From positions 2,306,001 through 2,370,000 of the forward strand of contig NC_045150.1 in NCBI RefSeq assembly GCF_008831285.2: DNA of 64,000 nucleotides. Reading direction: 5' to 3'. The stretch comes from Nymphaea colorata (Eukaryota > Streptophyta > Magnoliopsida > Nymphaeales > Nymphaeaceae). Made by a program: the position numbers and the translations under genes. Below the pieces are notes generated by a model. It saw nothing but the letters and a program-made list of their open reading frames with translations. It searched no databases and had not been told where the DNA came from. Shown here piece by piece: positions 38,140 to 50,052 of the stretch; positions within the stretch are counted from its first letter, which is position 1; each line of letters starts with the position of its first letter.

Positions 38140-38356
38140 AATACAAACAGGGGCGGAGGGAAAGGGGGGGGGGGGGGGGGCGCTTAGGCCACAGCCCCAC
38201 CCAGCCAATGATTTTTTTTTACATTGAAAAAAATAATATTTTTTAATTACATAATATATTTTTTGTATTAGAATTCAGTTTGACCCTACCCGGATCTAGA
38301 GATCGAACTGTCGGCCCGCCCCTGAAGAAAATCTTGGCTCCGCCCTTGAATACAAA
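38140..38356. mobile_element. hAT-like MITE, CAGGGGCGGAG family, perfect 8-bp target duplication
   Basis: The element at 38148-38348 (201 bp) begins caggggcggaggg and ends ttggctccgcccttg. It is flanked by the perfect 8-mer aatacaaa at 38140-38147 and 38349-38356. The interior is the reverse complement of the copy at 58,555-58,746 (shared cctacccggatctagagat / atctctagatccgggtagg type text). It is non-coding. Confidence 0.92.
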
Positions 38357-38868
38357 CCACACGAATGAACGTTATTACAAGTGTATTGAAGATAATCTAT
38401 ATTATCAGTGCATAGAAGATAATCCAAGTTGTTTAAGCCTCGATTAGGTCATGTCTTTGTTAATTAATCACCTGATTAGTTTTAAAATTTCATCACTCCA
38501 TAACATATACTGTCAATCACATCACTTTCACAACTCAAGCGTTATCAACAACCTTTTGAGATCATGCCCCACTCAGAGCCCTCAACCACCCCCACCTTTT
38601 CTTCTCCTCCTTCCAATTTGAAACCTTTTCCATTTTTTATTACTTGGGCCTTGTGATGAGATGCACACCTTTAGGCCTGTTTTGATTTGAATGAGTGAAG
38701 GAGAATGTCTTGGTGAGAACATCAATGTCATTCTTGTCTACCTTCCATGTTGCTCCCTAAGGCCATGCTAATTCGCTTTGAAGGGCAAAGCGTGCATAGT
38801 TGGTCAGACTAGCCGTCATGCAGATTGCATGTAATTGTTAGTTTAACTCTCATGGGCATAGGGGTGAA

Positions 38869-39133
38869 CATGAGCCGAGTCGATCCCAAGTTTAGTCAAT
38901 TCGAACTTGGCTCGACTAATGAAACCTCGAGCTCGATTTGGCTCGAACTCGAGAATAGCTCGACGGAAGCAGCTTGAGCTCGACTCGGCAGTTACGTGTT
39001 GAGCTCAAGCTTGACTTGATTGAGGGTCGACAAACTCGTTTGAATAGAATTGATATTCATCGTTACGTGTTGAACACAAGCTCGACTCGATTAAGGCTCG
39101 ACAAACTCGTTTGAATATAATTGATATTCTTCG
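38869..39133. mobile_element. CGAGC-rich hAT-like element, truncated copy with internal duplication
   Basis: It starts with the family terminus taggggtgaaca and follows the complete copy at 44,295-44,670 in reverse orientation. It stops at gttacc without the second terminus. It carries a 71-bp internal tandem duplication (units at 38,991 and 39,062, each starting gttacgtgttga). Confidence 0.8.
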
Positions 39134-42100
39134 TTACCTAAAAATTGGTTAGATTTATTGGACACTTTAAAAAGTGTTCAACGAATCTGCTCCAATTTTT
39201 GAAGTAAATGCATGGAACAGTAACACACCGTTACAGTTCCCAAACAATATAGGTGGTTTGGCGGCCGTGACATAAGTGTCCCATAAAACAGCTCCAAATA
39301 TTGGAGTAGGTTCATGGATGATAGAACTATTTTTCCATCAACCTTTAATTTTTGAGGTAGATTTATAAAACATTCACAAAATGTCACTCTTGCTTTTTTT
39401 TTTTTTTTTATCATGTTCACTCATATTTTAACATAACCTTCTAATATATATTTTTACTTTAATCATGTTTTTAATAATAAAAAGTGAACACTTATATAGC
39501 ATCAATATTCTGATAGTAGAAGAATTTTAATTGACTTTAATCAGGTTTTTAATAATAAAAAATGAATGCTTATACAACATCAATATTTTGATAGTAGAAG
39601 ATTTTTTTTTTACAAAACTAATTTGAATAAAAACATGATTTACACTGAAGTACTGTTTACGAACACGTTATAATATTCAAATTTTGTTTGCGATATTTTT
39701 CTATTGCAAAATTAGGAGGTCAAGTTTTTGTATCTACTGACTTGATTTATATATATTTTTTTCTATTAAATCAATTATAAGATCACATGCTACGCGAGAG
39801 AGAGAGAGAGATAATTATTTTCTTGAAGAGTGGCTGACTTGTTTTACTTTTGTCTTTTCTATTAAATCAATTACAAAATCACATGGTTAGGTGCACAAAA
39901 GAATATATTATTCATATGCACATAGTTTTGGTCACTTCTGTATTTTGTTTTATTCAAGAAGCAAGTGGTCGAGAACGTTGTCCAGAACACAAAGACATAT
40001 ATAAAAATATGGAAAACCATGAGAACTACTTTGAATCATCATAACAAAACGGACATTTGAGATGTACATCAATGCCAAATTGATAATTTTTTAAAAACAT
40101 ATAGAAGCGTTACTTGACACTTTAGTAAAATATTTTATATGTGACAATGTGAGACTTGTCCAATCTGGATTTCTAAATGATTGGGCGCCGCACATTGGTT
40201 CTCATACTTTCTTTTATTATTTGAAACCACTTGCATAAATTTGAAACGGGCGACAAAAAAAGTATGTCCTTTTATTATTAAAATATTTTGAAGTGGTCTT
40301 GGATTATAAGCAGAAGTCTCGTGGCTTGTGATTCAACTTTTTTAAGTTAATTAATTAATTGATTTTATATTGACTACAATTTCCTGTCAACCATTGAACC
40401 TAACTTAAATGCTCGCTAACCAGACGTTGATAAAAGCCCAACTTCGAGTTCGAGCCGAGTTGAACCAGCCTGAATCAGCTTCTCAAACTCGAATAAGCTT
40501 GAGCGGAAGATTGACTTGAGCGAGCCAAACATTTCATTAAAAAATTATTTTTTGCATATACCCATTTGAGCAATCTATTTTTTTTGAATAAGTTTATGAA
40601 ACATATTTTATATATTTTCTTTTTTCGAGCATAGCGAAGTTCAACCGAGCGGAGCTCACTTAACCCAAGCTTAACTCGTTTGGGTTGCCGAGTTCATTTC
40701 TGAACTCAAACTCTACTCGTTTAATAAACGAGTCGAGTTCAAGTCAAGTTTATAGAGCGAGTCGTTAAACAACCTTAAACTTCAACGACATCCTATTGGT
40801 CAATGAGGGCTGCTTTTTACCAATGTTTTTCCTTGAACATCATGGTAAAAAACAAATGTTGGTAAAAGCGACCTTTCACCGACATCCATTTTCCGTACTT
40901 GTCAGTGAATCCATCTTTTTTTTTTTTTTTTTGGTAGTGATATAAATATGTAAAGCTTAGTCATGCAATTAAAATTGTGAAAAATGTTGTGGGTTTAGAG
41001 GACCAATTAGAAAATAGATCGTTTTGGTTCTTAAGTTTTTTTTTTTAGGGCTAGAACTAAATATTATGGGGGTAGGTTGGGATCTGCCAATTGGTAGTGT
41101 TTTATGAATTTGATCAAATTTATGTGACATTCACCGTTTAAGAAAGTTCAAGTCAGAATCGAGTTAGCTTTGTGCACATGCCTTTTCGAGTGAGAAGATG
41201 TCGAAGAAGGACATAAGTATTCTCTTCTTCCTTTTAGGTATAAGGTTGCTTCGAAACTTACATAGACCTATAGTACACCTGTCAACTAAAGTGTCACACT
41301 ATACTGTTTGTATTTAGAGAAGTAGTGCCTATAATAACTGAACTGACAACCAATCTTTCACTTTCACTGGTTCACCAACTTGATTAGATATGCCCTGAAT
41401 ATATAGCATAAACGATTTTCAAACTTCCTACCCCACCTCCTATGGCCAGATGAGGTACCTAGAAAAACCTCACCAACTCCCCAAGACAAGAGTCAATAGA
41501 AATAAATAGGCGTTGACTAAATTAGTCTGGGTGGGTTTTTTAATCGCAAATGAGGTCAACCAGCCCCACCTTTTACCTGCCAGGTTGCCCCGTAGTCTTG
41601 CTGGTCAACCATGGTAAAAGTCATGAAACCATAGACCCAAGTAGACCTTTGTTACTTGTGAATGGATTTATGCTTGGTTTAATTAATAGGCTCCAAGGTT
41701 GACATTGAAGAAATTAAAGATGATCAAATTATCAACAGTCTAGTCTACTAAGATGACACCTAAAGTGTATATATTTAATTTAAAAGGTCAACAACTCTTT
41801 GATTTTCCAAGAAATTGATGGGATGGTGTGGGCAATTGCCCACACAAGCCCCACGAAAGTTGTTTATTTTCATATTGAAAATTATATAACTAGTATCCCT
41901 TGAGCAAATTTTTCTGTCTTTGTTATTGGTAAAGTCATGGTTAACCGATCACTAACCTGCAAATTGAAACATGGATCTTGACATATCCAGATTTTTCTCG
42001 ACTAAATTGGAGTGAGAATGTAGCAAATAAAATGCCCAGATCCGACCAAAATACGTGTGGAGGACCATATTCAAATCTAGGTAAGATGCAAGCACAATTT

Positions 42101-42778
42101 TAGATCTGGACCTGATCCACAACCCATGACTTCCATTTAAGATCCTTCTTTACTGGTCCATGATCCACATATGAAACTATTAGGATGGTACAACTTAGCC
42201 CCATTCAAACCAGCTAGACACCCTAATAGTCCATGTTTGGATCTGGACACTGGTTGGATCCTGACTTAAATGGATCAACTTAATTTTATTTGCTATAGGT
42301 TCAAGGACATGCCAAAATAGGTGGTTATGGATATCATTGCATAAAAAACAAAGATACCGTGTGGGCATCGTAACCCTGTTGGGTAGTTTGTGGACCCATT
42401 GTATACTTTCAATCCTGCATTAATGTGCATTTCTTGGTTTGGATCCATGGATACGTGACACTAGTACCGGTCCAACAAGTGGATCCAAAAGTTTGAGATT
42501 TACTACATTCATTTATGTCTATCAAGATTCAAATTCTTTGTTCACGTTAGATTTTATTTCATAAAGTTAGCTTACCTATCTAAGACTGCCCAAGTAGTTA
42601 TTCCCGATGGGTTAGCTTACCTATGCCCAAGTAGTTATTCCCGAGGAGTTTGAAACAATCAACGAAATATTTGTTTCTAGTTACTATGACATCAACCCCT
42701 GTGAAAGGAAATACCAATGTGCAAGTTAAAATATAACGGAGATGTCACCTGGAGACACCCAAAGAAGATCGGTACCCT
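39134..42778. other. Intergenic, repeat-rich
   Basis: No gene is recognised. At 40,430-40,780 there is a diverged CGAGC-rich element (cgagttcgagccgag at the left, aaacgagtcgagttc at the right). At 39,430-39,600 there are two copies of a ttttaataataaaaa..tgaa..cttata segment in direct order. The rest is AT-rich spacer with short homopolymers. Confidence 0.5.
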
Positions 42779-43073
42779 AGGGGTAAGTCTGGGCATTGGG
42801 CCGGCTCAGTCCAGCCCGGCCTGACACTGGAAACCTAGGCCCGGGTTCGGTCCGACACTTAAAACCTAAGCCCGAGCTAGGCCCGAGCCCGGCAAAATTA
42901 AATTAAAACTCATATATATTTAATATAAATTAATATATAAATATAATTATTAATAATAAAATATTATGATTATATATAAATTTAATATAATATATATTAA
43001 AAAATATTATCAGGCCCACCCGGGCTGGCTCGATGCCCTTTTTTTCTGGGCCCAATGCCAAGCCTTACCTAAG
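42779..43073. mobile_element. Non-coding inverted-repeat element (GGGCATTGGGCC ends)
   Basis: The left end ggtaagtctgggcattgggc and the right end gcccaatgccaagccttacc are imperfect inverted repeats about 290 bp apart. The GC-rich ends enclose a very AT-rich core at 42,905-43,010. A shortened relative (taagtctgggcatgggctcg .. gacgcccacccttaggta) lies at about 62,310-62,385. The target duplication was not resolved. Confidence 0.65.
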
Positions 43074-43275
43074 GGATAGGGGGAAGGGTGGAGGTTTCGT
43101 CTATCTATGAGAGGGCAAAATGAAATATTCATCTTCCTTAAGTAGTAAGACTAAAAAAATTTTGGGCCGGCTTGTAGACCGTTTAGCCTGCCTCTGCAAG
43201 CAAAAAAATTCTGGCTCCGCCCCTGCTTAAATATGCCTAAGATCAAATGCCAATGACTTGCCTTATGGCCCCTTT

Positions 43276-45630
43276 ATAAATAAATAAATAAATGATTAAA
43301 CAAATGAAAGAAGTCTAAAATTTCTTAAAAACAGTAACAACATTCGTTGGAAGTTTTTTTTTTACAAAAAAAAAAAGAAAAAAACTCTTAAAATTCTCAC
43401 GTGTTCCGGTTTGTCATTATTTCAAAATTTTTATATAGAACAAGTAATTTTTTTTTAAATTTACAAACCATTGTTACATTATAAACTATCGCTAGTGCAC
43501 CTGTCAATAATGACATGTATGATTAGTTTTGAATTTTTAGTCATCTAATAATATTTTAGTTTTATCTTTAGTTGTTCACAGACATACACATATATATATA
43601 TATACACACACACATACACACACGTGTATGTGCGAAAAAAAAATTAATATCTGATGTGAAAATCTTAGATTTGGATTCAAGAAAAGTAATCCGATCAGAT
43701 TCAGCTTTGAATTCAGACTCAAATTTGAATTAATATTCTTTATCTATTAGCCATACATTTAGAAAGTCAGCTCTTAATATTTCGTCATGCGGTTCAAATT
43801 CGGTTGTGTAAGAGCCGGATTCAGATTTTGATGTAAACAAAAACCAGATTGGGATTCGATCTGGATTGTGACTTTACAAATTGGATTTGAATATGGTATA
43901 AACTTTTCTTTGTTCATATTCTAACTTGCATGAGTATCTGATATGTTGAACATGATAAACAATACATCGGTTTCAAATTAGATCCGTTGACATCCCTAAC
44001 TGATAACAGCTCTGAACTTAGGTGGGCTGCTTGAGAAGATGTTGGGATGTGTCCAAAACTGACATTAATTGCTATCAACAACCTGTCCTTATCATTCATT
44101 GTCTTTCTCTATCCAAGCCAAGAAAGGACATTGAGCCAAAATATCTTCTTAATAAACCTAATATTCTTCAGAACAAGGGCACATGATTCCTTCAAAAAGT
44201 AAAATTTGGCTTCCTAGGCCTCCCCTTTATGCTCAACCACAAGTAATTTTTTAATTGCTTAATATTATTAGAAGAGTAGTCCTGTAGCCAAGGGTAGGGG
44301 TGAACAATGAGTCCAGCTACTCGAGTTTGACTCGTTAAAGCTTCGCTCGTGAACGAGTTCGAGCCAAGTCATTTGCTTAACGAGTCAAACTCGAGTTCAT
44401 GAGTCGGCTTGTTCAAATAATCGAGTTAACTTCAAGGTGAGCTTGAGCCTTAATCGAGTCGAACTTGAGTTCAACACGTAACAATGAATATCAACTCTAT
44501 TCAAATGAGTTTGTCGAGCTTTAGTCGAGTTGAGCTTGAGCTCAACACATAACTGCCGAGTCGAGCTCGAGTTGCTTCGGTCGAGCTATTCTCGAGCTCG
44601 GGGCTTCATTAGTCGAGCTGCGCTCGAGCTGACTGAACTCGGGCTCGACTCGGCTTGTGTTCACCCCTAACCAAGGGGGACCAACATTTACTGTTGTGTT
44701 GCAAAAATAAGTTTGTGTCGGCTCAAAACTATTAAAAGAAAAAGTGTCTGCACATAGTCATTCCAAGGAGGTTACAATAATTGGTCGAACTGATGGGCCG
44801 GTAAAAGTCTGGTCATCAGTTTGATTCATATAGACACTATTCTTTTAGACTGCAAATGGTGGATACACGATATATTACTTGATGGTGTACTGCTCTCCAC
44901 TTAGGTCCTAAAGTAGCCCTAGACCTAAAGGTAAAGAGAAAGTGAGAGGAGCTTTGACATTTTCTTACTATCTCTCCTAAAGGTCTTCACATGATCTAAT
45001 TTATTACATACTAGAGCTTTTATACCATATTTATATACAAAAATTATATGTTGGTGCCCTTTAAATTTAAAACTTTTTGAATGATCTAAATTTATGTCAT
45101 TAAATATTCTTTTTTAAATAATAAAAAATTTTCTAACTTCGCCACTGACCGATAGGATGCAGATCAGCCAATCAATGGCGATGCTTTATTTTACACAAAT
45201 CGCAATGTAGGGCCGGAATCTGCATGTGGATCATGCATGTGATTTTTGCAAAATAAAGGATTATATATAATATGTTTTGCTTGGTCAGATTCGTATATAT
45301 AACCGCTATATAATTTAATCAAATGGTGAGAGAACCAATCTGCATTGGTTCATATATAAGTCTTTTTAAATAAAGAAACTTTAAAATAAAAAAAATTGGT
45401 ACTTTTTAATTAAATAGACCAATATACATTGACAATATCTAAGGTGTGGTCTGGTCGGATCCTGCTTGGCCTATCTGGCCAAGAACAAACCGGAACAAGT
45501 GAGAATTTTAAGAGTTTTTTTCTTTTTTTTTTTGTAAAAAAAAAAACTTCCAACGAATGTTGTTACTGTTTTTAAGAAATTTTAGACTTCTTTCATTTGT
45601 TTAATCATTTTATTTATTTATTTATTTATA
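43276..45630. repeat. Pair of ~140-bp inverted repeats, 2.07 kb apart
   Basis: The arms at 43276-43414 and 45485-45630 are near-perfect reverse complements. The left arm runs ataaataaataaatgattaa .. acattcgttggaag .. ccggtttgt and the right arm gives the complement in reverse order. The spacer contains a TAGGGATGTCAA-type repeat end (43,998), a complete CGAGC-type MITE (44,295-44,670) and no open coding region. It could be the long terminal repeats of a foldback or Mutator-like element, or two copies of a short repeat in opposite orientation. Confidence 0.85.
44288..44677. mobile_element. Complete CGAGC-rich hAT-like MITE with target duplication
   Basis: The element at 44295-44670 (376 bp) starts taggggtgaaca and ends tgttcacccctaa, a perfect 12-bp inverted repeat apart from one extra terminal A. 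It is flanked by ccaaggg on both sides (44288-44294, 44671-44677). The terminus resembles the Ac/hAT consensus TAGGGATGAAA. The interior is full of tcgagctcgag-type palindromic words and has no coding capacity. Other copies lie at 11,655, 13,470, 38,869, 40,430 and 57,580. Confidence 0.9.
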
Positions 45631-45774
45631 TATTGACAAGTGTAGTCTACGTTTCAACGTTCCATTAAAAAAAGATGGGGATTTTAAGTAACTCCCCACC
45701 CAGCTAACCAGACCATATCGTAAGTTTCAAATCCATGGTAGGTGGCACCAAAAATATTATCTAAGTGTCCATAA

Positions 45775-46193
45775 AGATGTCAACGGATCAGATTTCAATT
45801 AGATCAACCTCTTTATCACATATTTGAATTCAAATGTGAATGAGAAAAGTCTGTACTATATTTGGGTAAAACTTTTAATTTCACAACCGAATCCAATCTG
45901 AAATCTACTTTTAGGTTTATATCTAAATTAGAATATGACCCCCACATTATGATATTTTAAGAACCAACTTTCAAATTTATGATATTGAACTAAAAGAAAT
46001 AAGTTTAAGTAGCCATCTGTATGCTTATTATCCAATCCGATATTTAGTTAAATCTGCAGTTGGATTTGGATATGGTGTAATTTCTTAAAATAAAATCCGA
46101 TTTGATTTATTAATCGGATGTTTTTATTTATATATATAACTTATACGAAGCAGTTTGTGATATATTTGATTTGAATTTGATCCATCGACATCC
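45775..46193. mobile_element. MITE-like element with (G)GATGTCAACGGATC ends
   Basis: The left end agatgtcaacggatca and the right end tgatccatcgacatcc are inverted repeats about 419 bp apart. The interior is made of aatttgaat/gattcgaat-type words. Members also occur at 49,633-50,052 and end at 43,998 (gatccgttgacatcccta). The TAGGGATGTCAA form of the terminus is hAT-like. The target duplication is not clear. Confidence 0.7.
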
Positions 46194-46699
46194 TTTATCT
46201 TTTCATATACTTTAAAATTTTAATTAAAAAAATATTAGAGGATCTTAGGCTCCAGTTTACAATTTGAGATCGCAACTTTGACAGCCAAATCAATGATGAG
46301 GACATTTATAAGGCAATTTAAAATAGCAGCATAAAGTTAGTATTTTATGAATATATTTTAAAGATTAAAACACATACTGTTACACAAATATGCTCCAACT
46401 TTTGAAACATATTCATGAAACACTAATGCAGTATTTCTTTTATCAAATGCTCCCTTAGAGGACCTCTTAAGATATATATTTCAAAACCAATAAAAATTGT
46501 TGCAGAGTTCAGGCATTGCAAACATTGAACCTGGACTTCACATCCAAATCAAGTTTGCTCTTTATCTTTATTTTGCTTATCTCCACTGTTGCCCATGGAA
46601 AACACATTTTTCCACAATATTAGAGCTCATCATAATCCCTATTCATCAGAAACAATTAGCAGGCGTTTGATCACTCTAGACTTGAAATCCAGGGATCTA

Positions 46700-46891
46700 A
46701 GGGCGGAGCCAAGGTGGCGCCTGCATGGGCCCTGGCTCCATCTCAATTTTTTTTTTTAAAATTTACATGTGAATTTCAAAAAATTTTACTTGTCCTATAT
46801 AAAATTTTTGAAAAATGATATTTCTGTCAATGTCAAAATTTAAAAACTTTAATTCGGTCCCCTTCATGAAAAGTTTTTGGCTCTGCCCCTA
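46700..46891. mobile_element. hAT-like MITE, GGGGCGGAGCC family, diverged subtype
   Basis: It begins agggcggagccaagg and ends ttttggctctgcccctac. The core shares the atataaaatttttgaaaaat / tttttatatagaacaagtaa segment with copies at 55,832 and, in part, 43,430. Its flanks do not show an adjacent clean duplication. Confidence 0.75.
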
Positions 46892-47880
46892 CGAGGATCT
46901 GATGTGGCATGATAAAATCCATAGTTGCAACTAAAGATCTTATGTAGGGTGTCGATGCTGAAGGGAATCAAATCAAGAACCGGTTCTCCATCAGTTATAG
47001 TCCGACCAGCTATGTTAAACCCCTTGAAAAGCTGCTTACAATAGTTCAAACATCCCATTTTGTAAGGTCCACACAGCCTTGACACAATCACATAAATTTA
47101 TTGCACATATATAATCCAAGCACACGAGACTTAAGTGATGCAAGGATGAGCAAGAACGCTTAGGTCAAGGTCCCATTGACATGCTTATCTTCTTGAAAAG
47201 TCCACAAACTATTGACTAAAAGCCCATATGCACCTTAAGTTGACCCCACGGCACAATTTTTTTTGGGCCCACTGGGTCAATTAGAAGGTGAAGCATCATT
47301 GACTAGACGGCAAAGTTTGACCCCACCCAGTTATGTTTGGGCATGGTTTTGCTAGGACAACATGGCAGATGCCTTGACTCGGTTAGACCTTTTTCTTAGA
47401 CAAATGGCTTTCAATTGTTTTTAAAGTATTTTAAAAAATTGTTTAATTAATGTATACAATTTTCTTTATTTATTTATAATGGTGGATTGTTGCAAACCAT
47501 GACGACCAAGTTAAGAAATATTTTTATTTAATTAAACACCATCGATTTGGTGATAGTTCAAAATGAAATTAAAATAGTGATTAAAAATTTTCCTAAAAGG
47601 ACAAGTTGACATGAGGAGCTAGGAATGTAGAGGGGCCATCTCTTCAAAGTAAAGAGGAGTGTTGATTGCAAACTCTCACCAACTTTCATCTACCTCGCAA
47701 AGGGCCTCTTTTTTTTTATTTTTTTTCTATTTGTTTAAGGGTATTTTCATTGGTCTGCTTGAGTGTCGTGTTCATAATGTATCTCTAGTTCTATTCTTAT
47801 AGGTGCTAATCGTCTACACTGCAAACAGTAACATATACAACACTCGAGTTGAAAGGTATACCATAGGACCACCCAAGTCC
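46892..47880. other. Intergenic spacer left of the tandem array
   Basis: No gene is recognised. The sequence is AT-rich with poly-T runs around 47,710. The last 80 bp (from about 47,800) resemble a segment near 44,840-44,930 that also leads into a cctaaag..agccctagacctaaag motif. That segment may be a relative of the array's source sequence. Confidence 0.5.
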
Positions 47881-49432
47881 CGAAGCAGCCCTAAACCCTA
47901 AAGCAAGGGAACGAAAAGATGATTTCACCTATAGTGAACTGCCTTGTTATAAAAAAGAAAAAATAACTTTTACCCTTTCAAATTTATTTTTATGAGGGGT
48001 CTTTTTGTCCTGAAGCAGCCTTAAACTCTAAAGCAAGGGAATGAAATGATGATTTCATCTTTAGTGAACTGACTTATTATAAAAAAGAAAAAATAACTTT
48101 TACTCTTTCAACTTTATTCTTAGGAGGGGTTCTTTTGTCCCAAAGCAACCCTAAACTCTAAAGCAAGGGAACTAAAGGACGATTTCACCTCTAGTGAACT
48201 GCTTTATTATAAAAAAAGAAAAAATAACTTTTATTCTTTCAACTTTATTCTTATGAGGCATTCTTTTATCTCAAAGCAGCTCTAAACCCTAAAGCAAGGG
48301 AACGAAAGGATGATTTCATATCTAGTGAATTGCCTTATTATAAAAAATAAAAAATAACTTTTACTCTTTCAAGTTTATTCTTATGAGGGGTTCTTTTATC
48401 TCGAAGCAGCCCTAAACCCTAAAGCAAGAGAACTAAAGGATGATTTCACCTCTAGTGAACTGCCTTATTATAAAAAAAAAAATAACTTTTACTCTTTCAA
48501 CTTTATTTTTATGAAGGGTTCTTTTGTCCCGAAGCAGCCTTAAACCCTAAAGTAAGGGAACGAAAGGATGATTTCACCTCAAGTGAACTGCCTTATTATA
48601 AAAAAAAAAAAATAACTTTTACTCTTTCAACTTTATTCTTATGAGGGGTTCTTTTGTCCCGAAGCAGTCCTAAACCCTAAAGCAAGGGAACGAAAGGATG
48701 ATTTCACCTCTAGTTAACTGCTTTATTATAAAAAAGAAAAAATAACTTTTACTCTTTCAACTTTATTCTTATGAGGGGTACTTTTGTCCCGAAGCAGCCC
48801 TAAACCCCAAAGCAAAGAAACAAAAGGATGATTTCACCTCTAGTGAACTGTCTTATTATAAAAAAGAAAAAACAACTTTTACTCTTTCAACTTTATTCTT
48901 ATAAGGGGTTCTTTTGTCCCGAAGCAGCCATAAACCCTAAAACAAGGGAATGAAAAGATGATTTCACCTCTAGTGAACTGCTTTATTATAAAAAAGAAAA
49001 AACAACTTTTACTCTTTCAACTTTGTTCTTATGAGTGGTTCTTTTGTCCCGAAGCAGTCCTAAACCCTAAAGCAAGTGAACGAAAGGATGATTTCACTTA
49101 TAGTGAACTGCCTTATTATAAAAAAAAAAATTTACTTTTTCAACTTTATTCTTATGAGGGTTCTTTTGTCCCGAAGCATCCCTAAACCCTAAAACAAGGG
49201 AACAAAAGAATGATTTCACCTCTTGTGAACTGCCTTATTATAAAAAAGAAAAATTAACTTTTATTCTTTCAAATTTATTCTTATGACAGGTTCTTTTGTT
49301 CCGAAGCAGTCCTAAACCCTAAAGCAAGGGAACGAAAAGATTATTTCACCTCTACTGAACTGCCTTATTATAAAAAGAAAAAATAACTTTTACTCTTTCA
49401 ACTTTATAAATTCTTATGAGAGGTTCTTTTTT
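47881..49432. repeat. Tandem array of 12 units of ~130 bp, each with telomere-like heptamers
   Basis: Unit starts, taken at cgaagcagcc or its variant, are 47881, 48011, 48141, 48272, 48402, 48530, 48660, 48790, 48920, 49050, 49172 and 49302. The periods are 130, 130, 131, 130, 128, 130, 130, 130, 130, 122 and 130 bp. Each unit contains cctaaaccctaaagc (degenerate in some) and a gatgatttcacctctagtga block. A ccttattataaaaaagaaaa block and an actctttcaactttattctt block follow. CCCTAAA is the Arabidopsis-type plant telomere heptamer. Length differences lie mostly in the A-run. Short frames inside are chance. Confidence 0.97.
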
Positions 49433-49632
49433 GTGTTTCTACATTTTTCTTGCTTAGGAGCATTTTTGTCTTTTAACCCTCACTATTGAGTAATTGTTTT
49501 GCCAATGAATATGAGGAAACTAATTACTTAGGCCAATATTGTAAAAATCTATTCATAACTCGTATTGGAAGCATTAGAAGAAAACGATGTGAATTGTGAT
49601 CGGTGTTTGGTGTTATCTAGTCATTTTGCCTA

Positions 49633-50052
49633 AAGCTGTCGATGGATAGGATTCAGATCGAACATCCATCTCAACCACTTTAAATAACTTGGATACTAAA
49701 AATAATTTAACTAACTAAAAGGTAAGATACGGTTTTCATAAATGGCATCTGATTAAATTAGGATTAAGACTCATATTTGGTTAAATAAATGCCCAATCAA
49801 ATAATAAAACTCAATATGGCTAGTTACATTGTTCTCTATCCAATGCCCATGTTGAAAATCCATTGTGGACTTACCACAATGCAAATTCAGATTCAGATAT
49901 AAACTTAAAAAGTTAGATTTCTAATTGGATTTGCTTGTGAATTTATAATATAAACATTTCTTCATTAACATACAAATCCGAATATGTGAACATCCCATGA
50001 ATTGAATACAATAAAAAACACATCCAATTCAAAATCCGATCTATTGACATCC
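49633..50052. mobile_element. MITE-like element, GATGTCAACGGATC family, second copy
   Basis: The left end agctgtcgatggat and the right end gatctattgacatcc bound a 420-bp segment. It has the same aaatccgat/gattcagat composition as the element at 45,775-46,193. It is non-coding. Confidence 0.65.

Noticed and set aside
48958-49185. 75-codon frame with a repeated YSELPYYKKK-like motif
   Set aside because: It is the translation of two satellite units. Other units carry stops or frameshifts in the same register, so it is not under protein selection.
47881-49432. CRISPR-like array
   Set aside because: The units are contiguous ~130-bp copies without short conserved repeats separated by unique spacers, and the genome is a plant.
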